Source: JBBQXY01 sp051004815
Lineage (GTDB): Bacteria > Chloroflexota > Ktedonobacteria > Ktedonobacterales > Ktedonobacteraceae
Direction of reading: 5' to 3'
Assembly (NCBI GenBank): GCA_051004815.1
Contig: JBPCJY010000120.1
Coordinates: 1-36,858 of the forward strand
Length of the DNA: 36,858 nt
Below, piece by piece: positions 22,568-30,372 of the stretch (position 1 is its first letter; each line of letters opens with the position of its first letter). The notes beneath the pieces are model-generated. The model saw only the letters and a program-made list of their open reading frames with translations, was not told where the DNA came from and made no database searches. The position numbers and the translations under genes are program-made.

Positions 22568-24583
22568 CTACACTAGTTTTTTTGCTTTTTCTACGATGTT
22601 GTCAACGGTGAAACCAAATTGTTGGAACAGAGTTTTCGCGGGAGCCGAGGCTCCGAAGTGATTCAGCGTGACCGTGTCGCCTTGCGCTCCAATATAGCGT
22701 TCCCAGCCCATAGGTGAGGCTGCTTCAATGGCTATACGCGCACTGACATGCTTTGGTAACACCATTTCTTTATATGCCGTACTCTGTTCTTCAAACAATT
22801 CCCAACTAGGCATACTTACTACACGAATTTGCACGCCATCTTGACGCAAAACATTTGCCGCATCGACCGCTAAAGATACTTCGGAGCCGGTAGCAATGAG
22901 AATTATTTGTGGCGTGTTTTCACTATCAAGCAGCACATAGGCCCCTTTGGCAAGGTTACTGGCGGGGGCCATGACGGAACGATCCAGGGTGGGCAAGTTT
23001 TGGCGTGTTAACACTAACGCCACGGGTCCTGCATGGACAATGGCCTGTCGCCAGGCTTCCGCCGTCTCATTGGCATCGCCTGGGCGAATGATGGTGAGGC
23101 CAGGAATCGCACGCAGGGCGGCTAATTGCTCAATTGGCTGATGCGTTGGGCCATCTTCGCCCAGACCAATGCTGTCATGGGTGAAGACGTAAATGGTCTT
23201 GAGCTGCATAAGGGCGGCCAAGCGAATGGGAGGACGCATGTAGTCCGAGAAGATCAAGAAGGTTGCCCCAAAGGGGATAATGCCGCCATGGAGTGACATG
23301 CCATTAAGGATACTGCCCATGGCGTGCTCACGGATGCCAAAATGCATATTGCGTCCGTTGCTCTCCGGCCCAAAATCGCCCAGGCCTTTCATCAGCGTGT
23401 TTGTGGAAGGAGCCAGATCGGCGGAGCCACCGACGAGGCCAGGAAGTTTGGGAGCGATGGCATTGATGACCTTGCTTGACGCGACGCGGCTAGCCATGGC
23501 TTCTCCGGCGTTGAAGGTAGGAATGTCGCTATCCCAGCCCTCTGGCAGTTGCCCACTCATCTCCTGTTCCCACTGCGCAGCCAGTTCGGGGTAGGCAGTC
23601 TTGTAGGCGGCATATCTTGTTTGCCAGTCGTGTTCCTGTTTTTGGCCGCGTTCGATGGCTTGGTGATAATAGGCGAGCACCTCTTCAGGCTCATAGAAGG
23701 GTTCTTCTGAGGGCCAACCGAGGTTACGTTTGGTCAGGATGATTTCATCGGCCCCCAATGGAGAACCGTGTGCTTCTGAGGTATCGTGTTTGTTAGGACT
23801 GCCATACGCGATATGGGTGTGTACAATGATGAGCGAGGGGCGTTCGGTCTCCGCTTGGGCAGCCTGAATGGCTTGTTCTAGCGCACCCAGGTCGTTGCCA
23901 TCTTCGACATGTTGGACATGCCAGTGGTAGCCTTCGAAACGCTGCCCAACATCTTCTCCAAAGGCGAGATCGGTGGTACCTTCAATGGTGATATGGTTGT
24001 TGTCGTAGAAATAAATGAGTTTGCCCAATTTCAGGAAACCGGCGAGAGAAGCGGCTTCCGAGGAGACGCCTTCCATCAGGTCGCCATCACTGGCAATGGC
24101 ATAGGTGTGATGGTCAATGATGGTATGGTTGGGGCGGTTGTAGCGGTTCGCCAGGAAACGTTCCGCGATAGCCATACCAACGCCGTTGCCGAAGCCTTGT
24201 CCCAGGGGGCCGGTGGTTGTCTCTACACCCGGGGTTTCGCCATATTCAGGATGTCCAGGAGTGTGACTGCCCCATTGACGGAAATTTTTCAGTTGTTCTA
24301 ATGGCAGGTCGTAGCCAGTAAGGTGTAGCATGCTGTAGAGCAGCATGGAGGCGTGACCAGCTGAGAGTATGAAACGGTCGCGATTGCGCCAGGCAGGGTT
24401 ACGCGGGTTATAGTGCATGAAGCGCGTCCAGAGTAGATGAGTAATGGGAGCCAGGGCCATGGGCGTACCGGGGTGGCCAGAATTAGCTTTTTGTACGCCA
24501 TCCATAGCAAGTGTGCGAATAGTATTGATACAGAGTTGCTCTAATGTAATGTGAGGTGTAGACGTTTTGTCTTGAATAGCCAT
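22568..24583 (-). CDS. tkt: Transketolase
   Basis: Transketolase (671 residues) moves two-carbon units between sugar phosphates using thiamine diphosphate. SGHPGTPMALAPI near 37-49, SDGDLMEGVSSEAA near 160 (the ThDP-Mg motif) and YFYDNNHITIEG are present. GIREHAMGSILNGMSLHGG carries the catalytic Glu. THDSIGLGEDGPTHQPIEQLA completes the active site. GGAGGACAA precedes the ATG. It is the first gene of the tkt-tal-zwf-opcA-pgl-rpe row, 88 bases after mutS. I see only a weak promoter (TTGTCC-N17-AGATTA) in that gap. Confidence 0.96.
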   Translation of the reverse strand: MAIQDKTSTPHITLEQLCINTIRTLAMDGVQKANSGHPGTPMALAPITHLLWTRFMHYNPRNPAWRNRDRFILSAGHASMLLYSMLHLTGYDLPLEQLKNFRQWGSHTPGHPEYGETPGVETTTGPLGQGFGNGVGMAIAERFLANRYNRPNHTIIDHHTYAIASDGDLMEGVSSEAASLAGFLKLGKLIYFYDNNHITIEGTTDLAFGEDVGQRFEGYHWHVQHVEDGNDLGALEQAIQAAQAETERPSLIIVHTHIAYGSPNKHDTSEAHGSPLGADEIILTKRNLGWPSEEPFYEPEEVLAYYHQAIERGQKQEHDWQTRYAAYKTAYPELAAQWEQEMSGQLPEGWDSDIPTFNAGEAMASRVASSKVINAIAPKLPGLVGGSADLAPSTNTLMKGLGDFGPESNGRNMHFGIREHAMGSILNGMSLHGGIIPFGATFLIFSDYMRPPIRLAALMQLKTIYVFTHDSIGLGEDGPTHQPIEQLAALRAIPGLTIIRPGDANETAEAWRQAIVHAGPVALVLTRQNLPTLDRSVMAPASNLAKGAYVLLDSENTPQIILIATGSEVSLAVDAANVLRQDGVQIRVVSMPSWELFEEQSTAYKEMVLPKHVSARIAIEAASPMGWERYIGAQGDTVTLNHFGASAPAKTLFQQFGFTVDNIVEKAKKLV

Positions 24584-24671
24584 TTGTCCTCCAGGCGAGA
24601 AAATATTCTATTGCAAGGTGCCTAATCTCATCATAGCATCAAATAGGACAAGATACCAAATTTTTGCCAAT

Positions 24672-27458
24672 CTATGTTTCTCTTTTGGCTTTCTGCTGCA
24701 ATTCATAGAGTTTACTGATGGCCTCGATGGGCGTTAACTCTTCAATGGCGAGAGCTTTGATTTCTTCTATGAGTGGATGCGGCTCTGAGGCAAAGAGTGT
24801 CATCTGCCAGGAGGCGGGCATTGTAGGCATAGTCATGTCTTTCATGGCTTTGCGTCGTGTTTTAGCATCGCCTTTGCGTTCTAGCTCTTCCAATATCTCC
24901 TGTGCGCGGTGAATGACTGGGCGTGGAATGCCGGCCAATTGGGCCACATGGATACCATAGCTGCGATCAGCCCCACCCGGTACAATTTTGCGCAGGAAGA
25001 CGACTTTGCCATGCTCTTCCGTGACAGCAACATTTAAACAGCGAATGCGTGGCAGCAACTGGGCTACTTCAACCAGTTCGTGGTAGTGTGTGGCGAAGAG
25101 GGTACGTGCGCCACAGCGTTTGTTATTGTGCAAGTATTCAATGACAGCGCGTGCGATAGCAAGGCCATCATAGGTGCTGGTGCCACGTCCAATCTCGTCG
25201 AGGATTACCAGGCTATCCGGTGTGGCATGGTGGAGGATATTGGCCGTCTCGACCATCTCCACCATAAATGTGCTTTGGCCCGTAGCCAGGTCGTCCTGTG
25301 CGCCAATGCGGGTAAAAATGCGGTCTACGCGGCCAATGGTGGCGGCTTCGGCGGGAACATAGCTGCCGATCTGGGCCATGAGAGTAATCAGGGCCACTTG
25401 ACGCAAATAGGTCGATTTACCAGCCATATTGGGGCCTGTAATGATGCCTATTTGTGCCGAGGAGTTGGAGAGATCGGTATCGTTGGGAATGAAGGGTGTC
25501 TCTGACTGTGCTTGTTCAACGACAGGGTGGCGACCTGCGACGATATGGATGGTATCACCCTCGTTAAGTTGTGGACGGCAGTAGTTGTTCTGTGCCGCGA
25601 CCTGGGCGAGGCTGAGATAGACATCGATCTCAGCGAGGGCATGGGCCGTATTGAGGATGTGTTCAGCGGCCTGGATGGCGATATCGGCTCGCAATTGCGC
25701 GAACAGTTCACTTTCTAATTTGCCAACACGTTCCTGGGCGTTGAGCACGAGTGCCTCGTATTCTTTCAGGTCGGGCGTGATGTAGCGTTCGCAGTTGGTA
25801 AGCGTTTGTTTGCGAATATAGTCCTTGGGAACGCGGCTGAGGTTAGCTTTAGAGACCTCGATATAGTAGCCGGGGCCTCTATTGTAGCCAACTTTGAGAT
25901 TGTTGATGCCTGTGCGGCGACGCTCGCGTTGTTCCATCTCGGCAATCCATTGCTGCCCGTCCCGTGAGGCACTTTTGAGCTGGTCCAGTTCAGGACTATA
26001 GCCTGCACGGATAACGCCGCCCTCGGCAGCGGTGATGGGAGGCTCCTCGACGATGGCTCCTTCAATGAGTTCAATGATCGGTGTGTTGTTGGCAAGGCGA
26101 TGCATGATAGAGAGCAGGGAAGGCATAGTCTGTTCCGCGTCAGCAGAGAGACAGGAGCGGACTTCGGCGGCGGCACGTAGCCCGCTTGCCAGGGCAATTA
26201 GATCGCGTGGGGTGGCAATGCGTTGACGTATACGATTGATAAGACGTTCGAGATCGCCAGCTTTTTTCAAAGCTTCTGCCAGGTGTGCTTGTAAGAGCGT
26301 GTTGCCAAGCAATTCGCTAATGACCTGTTGGCGTTGCTGAAGGATTTCAATATTGAGCAAGGGCTGGCTGATCCAGCGACGGAGCAAGCGACCCCCCATT
26401 GGACTGCGTGTTTTATCAAGCACCCACAGCAGTGAGCCTTTGACGGAGCCACTGCGTCCAGTCTCGAAGAGTTCAAGGTTGCGGCGAGTATGCATGTCCA
26501 AAGTCATATAGCCAGTGGTTGAGTATGTCTCCAGCGTAGTGAGCTGGCGCAGCAGACCCTTCTGTGCTTCTTGTAGATAGGCGAGGACGGCACCGGCGGC
26601 ACGGATGGCCAGTGGAAGATGCGCACAGCCAAAACCCTCCAGGGAAGCAACCTCGAAATGTGTCAGCAGACGGTGGAGGGCATCATCTTCGGCAAAATAG
26701 CGAGCGTCATAGGGGGTGACGTGTCCAGCTACGCTCGTCAGCAAACGCGTGAGTGGAGCAATTTCGTCGTCATCCTCGTCGAGATCGGGGATTTCGGCGT
26801 TGGCATTGCCATTGCTGCCGATTTTCGTAACCTTTTTTTCGTTCATCACATTGGTCAGCCAGCGGCGTTTGCGGCTACCAAGGCGTTGAAAATTGGCCTC
26901 GACGATGACTTCGGCTGGCCCAACGCGGGCAAGTTCTTGTTGGAGGGCGAGTTCGGGTTCGGGCGTGCTGAATTGGGTGACGGCAAACTCGCCCGTGGTG
27001 ATATCGACGTAGGCTATACCGACGGCATCACGTCCGGCAACGACGCCAGCGAGGAAGTTATTGCGTTTCGCGGCCAACATAGCAGGGTCGATGACGGTGC
27101 CTGGCGTGACGATGCGAATTACCTCGCGGTCTACCAGTCCCTTGGAGAGGGCGGGGTCGCTGGTCTGCTCACAAACGGCGACACGGTAGCCCTTACTGAC
27201 GAGCCGTGCGACATAGCCATCGGCGGCGTGGTGTGGTATACCTGCCATAGGTGATTTCTCGCCACGTCCAAAGTCACGGCGCGTGAGAGCTATTTCCAGT
27301 TCGCGGGCCACAATTTCGGCGTCGTCATCGAACATTTCGTAGAAGTCGCCCATACGGAAAAAGAGGATGGCGTCGGGATTTTGCGCTTTGATGTTTAAGT
27401 ATTGTGTGCGTACCGGACTATGGACGGGATGTTCTTGTTCATATTCTTTAAATAACAC
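24672..27458 (-). CDS. mutS: DNA mismatch repair protein MutS
   Basis: MutS (928 residues) recognises mispairs and starts mismatch repair. FFRMGDFYEMF in the N-terminal domain holds the Phe-x-Glu that inserts at the mismatch. The connector, core and clamp domains follow. Walker A GPNMAGKST is at about 675-683, and DEIGRGTSTYDGLAIAR is the Walker B and signature region. ATHYHELVE follows. The C-terminal helix-turn-helix is present. I chose GTG at 27458 because GAGGAG lies six bases before it and the promoter at 27491-27519 starts transcription near 27485. An in-frame ATG at 27473 would be only about 12 bases from the mRNA end, without a site. mutL is not in the window. Confidence 0.96.
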   Translation of the reverse strand: MLFKEYEQEHPVHSPVRTQYLNIKAQNPDAILFFRMGDFYEMFDDDAEIVARELEIALTRRDFGRGEKSPMAGIPHHAADGYVARLVSKGYRVAVCEQTSDPALSKGLVDREVIRIVTPGTVIDPAMLAAKRNNFLAGVVAGRDAVGIAYVDITTGEFAVTQFSTPEPELALQQELARVGPAEVIVEANFQRLGSRKRRWLTNVMNEKKVTKIGSNGNANAEIPDLDEDDDEIAPLTRLLTSVAGHVTPYDARYFAEDDALHRLLTHFEVASLEGFGCAHLPLAIRAAGAVLAYLQEAQKGLLRQLTTLETYSTTGYMTLDMHTRRNLELFETGRSGSVKGSLLWVLDKTRSPMGGRLLRRWISQPLLNIEILQQRQQVISELLGNTLLQAHLAEALKKAGDLERLINRIRQRIATPRDLIALASGLRAAAEVRSCLSADAEQTMPSLLSIMHRLANNTPIIELIEGAIVEEPPITAAEGGVIRAGYSPELDQLKSASRDGQQWIAEMEQRERRRTGINNLKVGYNRGPGYYIEVSKANLSRVPKDYIRKQTLTNCERYITPDLKEYEALVLNAQERVGKLESELFAQLRADIAIQAAEHILNTAHALAEIDVYLSLAQVAAQNNYCRPQLNEGDTIHIVAGRHPVVEQAQSETPFIPNDTDLSNSSAQIGIITGPNMAGKSTYLRQVALITLMAQIGSYVPAEAATIGRVDRIFTRIGAQDDLATGQSTFMVEMVETANILHHATPDSLVILDEIGRGTSTYDGLAIARAVIEYLHNNKRCGARTLFATHYHELVEVAQLLPRIRCLNVAVTEEHGKVVFLRKIVPGGADRSYGIHVAQLAGIPRPVIHRAQEILEELERKGDAKTRRKAMKDMTMPTMPASWQMTLFASEPHPLIEEIKALAIEELTPIEAISKLYELQQKAKRET

Positions 27459-27490
27459 GTTGGCTCCTCTCATCTGTATATCACGTAGGT

Positions 27491-27519
27491 AGTATAAAGT
27501 GACGGTGGTGTCTCGTCAA
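27491..27519 (-). promoter_or_regulatory. mutS promoter
   Basis: The minus strand has -35 TTGACG (27519-27514), a 17-base spacer and -10 TATACT (27496-27491). It is near consensus and gives a leader of about 27 bases to the GTG start. Confidence 0.75.
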
Positions 27520-27588
27520 CTGACACAAATGAAAAAGGCGAACAGTCGAAAGGTGGCGATAAGAGACTGAATTCCCTTCAATATTTGC

Positions 27589-27617
27589 TCGACAAGAGGT
27601 ATTCGCTATGGTACACT
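27589..27617 (+). promoter_or_regulatory. Promoter of the 27653-27868 gene
   Basis: TCGACA (27589-27594), a 17-base spacer and TACACT (27612-27617). It is divergent from the mutS promoter, with 69 bases between the two -35 elements. Confidence 0.6.
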
Positions 27618-27652
27618 AGCATTCCACGAAGTCTAGTGATAGGGGGAATAGA

Positions 27653-27868
27653 ATGATCTTTCACAAGCTTTTTGAAATGCTTGGACTACGCTCAAAAAAG
27701 GTAGTTCGTAACGAAGTGAAGGCAGGTGGAATTACAGCGAACCAGCCACCATCTCACTTGCTAGCCGGTTTTGGTGCTGTTATGCCTAAAAGCAGACCGG
27801 AGGATTTTCAAGCAATGCGAGAATATTTTGAGGAGAGCGTTGCTGAAGACGTTGTTTCCGAGGCTTGA
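27653..27868 (+). CDS. Small protein, possibly antitoxin-like
   Basis: This is a 71-residue protein. The N-terminus (MIFHKLFEMLGLRSKKVV) is basic and hydrophobic. The second half, SHLLAGFGAVMPKSRPEDFQ followed by AMREYFEESVAEDVVSEA, is an acidic helix. From memory this half resembles short VapB-like antitoxin proteins of Chloroflexota and cyanobacteria, but I cannot prove it and no toxin gene is adjacent. The AGGGGG before the ATG and a matching promoter make it a likely real gene. It may also simply be an orphan regulator. Confidence 0.6.
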   Translation: MIFHKLFEMLGLRSKKVVRNEVKAGGITANQPPSHLLAGFGAVMPKSRPEDFQAMREYFEESVAEDVVSEA

Positions 27869-27923
27869 GAAAAACTGAAATAAGCACTGTTTGCTCCGTA
27901 CTGTTGGGCTATTTCCCCGAAAT

Positions 27924-27953
27924 TTGCTAATAGATGGCGTTTTTGTATATACT
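27924..27953 (+). promoter_or_regulatory. Promoter of the LapA-type gene and its small ORF
   Basis: TTGCTA (27924-27929), an 18-base spacer and TATACT (27948-27953). The start near 27960 is only about five bases before the ATG of the small ORF at 27965. Confidence 0.55.
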
Positions 27954-27964
27954 TGTAGGTGCTA

Positions 27965-28105
27965 ATGTGGAATTGGGAAATGTGGCGATCCCAAGCAAGA
28001 GAGTGGCATGAGGCGCAGAGTAAACGCTGTCATGAGTGGGCGAGACTGATAGAGGAGTTTTTATTTCCATGCTTTACATTGCGATCATCCTGTTCATTCT
28101 GGTAA
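27965..28105 (+). CDS. Trp-rich 46-codon ORF overlapping the LapA-type gene
   Basis: This ORF starts MWNWEMWRSQAREWHEAQ and has six Trp in 46 residues. It ends at TAA 28103-28105, overlapping the start of the next gene by 37 bases in another frame. It begins about five bases after the predicted transcription start, with AGGTG just before it. It could be a leader peptide, a small amphipathic protein, or a non-functional ORF. Coupled translation into the next gene is possible because its stop lies beyond that gene's start. Confidence 0.35.
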   Translation: MWNWEMWRSQAREWHEAQSKRCHEWARLIEEFLFPCFTLRSSCSFW

Positions 28106-28434
28106 CGGCGGGTGTGGCTGTGTTGGCGTTTGAGAATATGACCGTTGACGTGACTTTGACGGTGGTCAATGGTCAGACGTTGCACTTGTCCATGGGCTTA
28201 TTGCTCCTGCTGGCTTTCATTCTGGGGGCAGTGCTACTCTATCTCATCGCGTTCACGGGGGTGGTGCAGGAACGGCAGGAGCTAAAACAGTTGCGCACGC
28301 GTGTGGCGGAGCTAGAGCAAGTCACTAGGCGTGTGCCATCCGGTCAACTCCCTCCTGTGCAACCGACGGCTCCCATTGTGCCGATGCCGGGCATGTCTGG
28401 CACCGATATCTCTGATATGCCGACGCAGCACTAA
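28069..28434 (+). CDS. LapA-domain (DUF1049-like) inner-membrane protein
   Basis: This is a 121-residue protein with two membrane helices, at about 2-20 (LYIAIILFILVTAGVAVLAF) and 44-64 (LLLLLAFILGAVLLYLIAF). They are joined by a short NMTVDVTLTVVNGQ turn, which is the LapA fold. The second helix continues into a coiled coil with ERQELKQLRTRVAELEQVTRR. The last 40 residues are Pro-rich and disordered. LapA proteins assist lipopolysaccharide or envelope assembly in Gram-negatives; the role in a monoderm Chloroflexota is unknown. AGAGGAG lies 11 bases before the ATG at 28069. An in-frame GTG at 28036 is less likely. Confidence 0.75.
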   Translation: MLYIAIILFILVTAGVAVLAFENMTVDVTLTVVNGQTLHLSMGLLLLLAFILGAVLLYLIAFTGVVQERQELKQLRTRVAELEQVTRRVPSGQLPPVQPTAPIVPMPGMSGTDISDMPTQH

Positions 28435-28482
28435 ACTGCCTTCCTTGCAGTCCTCATATCACAACCGCCAATTCTGGATAGG

Positions 28483-29541
28483 TTATATGCCGAGAAAGGC
28501 GGTGATCAATCGCCGCAAGAAACTCCGTTTGCGGCGTGGGCGTGTACTTTGGAGGCTACTTTGCTGGCTCGTTTCAGGTGTAGCTACCTGTTCTGTTGGG
28601 ACGCTAGTGGATGTGGAGGGAGAAGATGCATCCATCTCTTCATCAGTAGGCGTTGTGGTCTGCTCTTCAACCTCTATGCGCTCCTCTGGTGTTATCTGCC
28701 CATCATTCTCAGCTACTCGCACATCATGCGTGGGAATGTATTCGGCCTGGACGACCTCAACAACCTCGACAGGCTCAGTAGGCTGTTCTATAGGTAATAT
28801 TTCTGCTTCATTGCTTTCCAGGGGGATGATTTCTTCCATTGTAGGGATGTGGTCGGTTGGTACAGGTGATGGAGTGTGTTCAGTGGAACCTTCCTGCTCC
28901 TGTTCCAGCACTGTAGGTTCAACGTCTTCTTGTGCTTGGGCGGGCGATATAGCGGCAATTTTGAGGGTTGCCGCTTGCATGAGTGCTTCGTCTTCGTCGC
29001 TCATCAGCTTCAGGAGGAGCATTTCTTCGGTAGTTTGGGCTTGTGCATCAACGGCGGCATCTGATAGTGTGTTGAGTACAGAAGTTTCCGCGGGGGATGG
29101 AGATGTGCCGTGCTCGATTTGTGCTTCGTCCACCGAGTCGATCCAGTCGTAGGCTCCCTCTAAAGCGTGTTCGCACCAGTCGGTATAGTTGTCGCGTATG
29201 AAGTCGAACTTTTCGCAATAGGCTAGACGCTGCATGGTGCGATCAAGCCAGTCTTCGCCACGAGCGAGCATGCGATCAAGCAGGTCAATATTGTTGACGC
29301 CATTGGATTGCAAGCGAGCCAGAATTGCCAGGGCGATAGCGGAGGGATGGACGCGTTGTAGGTGTTCCTGATTTTCCGCGATTTGTTGTGTGACGGACTG
29401 AATTTGCGCTTGAACTTCCACAATATGTTGTTGGAGTAGCCATAGTTGATAGCTGGCGTAAAACTGTTCGACATCGCGCCGATCGAGATGGACAAAGATG
29501 GTATTGATCTCATCGAGTGAATGGCTTCTGGGTGTATCCAT
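28483..29541 (-). CDS. Unrecognised coiled-coil protein with long acidic tail
   Basis: This 352-residue protein is not assigned to a family. Residues 20-60 form a coiled coil (QLWLLQQHIVEVQAQIQSV). Residues 65-130 are an alpha-helical block with several Trp and Cys (GEDWLDRTMQRLAYCEKF). Residues 150-325 are low-complexity Glu/Thr/Pro-rich and surely disordered. The last 20 residues are strongly basic and hydrophobic (RPRRKRSFLRRLITAFLGI), suggesting a membrane-contact helix. The start ATG at 29541 overlaps the previous stop (TAATG) and has GGGGGG upstream, so it is coupled to that gene. No signal peptide is present. Confidence 0.7.
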   Translation of the reverse strand: MDTPRSHSLDEINTIFVHLDRRDVEQFYASYQLWLLQQHIVEVQAQIQSVTQQIAENQEHLQRVHPSAIALAILARLQSNGVNNIDLLDRMLARGEDWLDRTMQRLAYCEKFDFIRDNYTDWCEHALEGAYDWIDSVDEAQIEHGTSPSPAETSVLNTLSDAAVDAQAQTTEEMLLLKLMSDEDEALMQAATLKIAAISPAQAQEDVEPTVLEQEQEGSTEHTPSPVPTDHIPTMEEIIPLESNEAEILPIEQPTEPVEVVEVVQAEYIPTHDVRVAENDGQITPEERIEVEEQTTTPTDEEMDASSPSTSTSVPTEQVATPETSQQSSLQSTRPRRKRSFLRRLITAFLGI

Positions 29542-30200
29542 TATGGTTGATTCCCCCCCGGTTCTTGTGAGTGGGAAGGTTGTTTGCCCCAACGCTCTAG
29601 CCAGCGTTGTACCAGGCGGTTGGTACGGGAGCTTTCCTGGTCAATTGGCCCATTCCCATGGGAGCCATTCGTCAGGTTATGTAGCCACCATGGTAGCTCT
29701 ATCTGTGGGTCGGTGGCGGTATGCTGATCGAAAAAGGAAGCCATATCTTCGGGTAGCAATGCCATTTCGTCATGGGGAATGGGGGGAAGCGGTTGATCGA
29801 GATAGGAGGTAAATTGCGAAGCATCGGTATTGGGTATCTCAGCAGGTATAGCTGACGTTTCAAAATTTGGGAGGTTTCCCTGCGCAAAGAGGGCGAGAGA
29901 AATAGGCTCTCCAGGCTCGCTTGGGATAATTTCCGAGTGTGAATTGGGTGCAGTAAAGTTCTCTTGTGCATTATATCCATTTGATGAGGTGTGTCCATTC
30001 ATGTGAATGGCTAATGCATGGAGTATTACATTATCAGGGGGCAGAGGGATAGTCTCTTCTGCCGAAGGTGGATAAATATCTTGCTCATAAACATGGGCAT
30101 GTTCTTGTAATTGCGCCAACTCATTCACAAGCTCCGCCAACTGCGCTTGTAAATGGCGGTCAACTTCATGATAGTGCAACCATTCTTGATATTGTGCCAT
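29541..30200 (-). CDS. Unrecognised coiled-coil/acidic protein
   Basis: This 219-residue protein begins MAQYQEWLHYHEVDRHLQAQ and continues with a Leu/Ala/Glu coiled coil to about 45. A Pro/Ser/Asn-rich disordered part follows, and then a short C-terminal helix (RTNRLVQRWLERWGKQ). The opening resembles that of the downstream protein (both have a YQ-WL and an LQ/QAQ coiled coil followed by a PPSA or HPSA turn), so the two may be diverged paralogues. The ATG at 30200 has TCAGGA eight bases upstream. The promoter at 30316-30344 drives the pair. Not recognised; function unknown. Confidence 0.7.
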   Translation of the reverse strand: MAQYQEWLHYHEVDRHLQAQLAELVNELAQLQEHAHVYEQDIYPPSAEETIPLPPDNVILHALAIHMNGHTSSNGYNAQENFTAPNSHSEIIPSEPGEPISLALFAQGNLPNFETSAIPAEIPNTDASQFTSYLDQPLPPIPHDEMALLPEDMASFFDQHTATDPQIELPWWLHNLTNGSHGNGPIDQESSRTNRLVQRWLERWGKQPSHSQEPGGNQP

Positions 30201-30315
30201 CGTACATTCCTGAGAGAAAACCTTGAGCATTCAGGAAAGGTGTAAGTGCATCTTTCTTAGCTGAATGTAAGGCAATAGTAAATTGATGCAGAAATCCACT
30301 GTTATACTGCACAAA

Positions 30316-30344
30316 AGTATAGCATGTGTAACGTCAAGAGACAA
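30316..30344 (-). promoter_or_regulatory. Promoter of the two coiled-coil genes
   Basis: The minus strand has -35 TTGTCT (30344-30339), a 17-base spacer and -10 TATACT (30321-30316). It lies 28 bases from the rodA stop, so the two-gene unit is separate from the FHA-SEDS row or partly overlaps its 3' end. Confidence 0.65.
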
Positions 30345-30372
30345 GCTGTGATGCAATGACATACCATGTATT

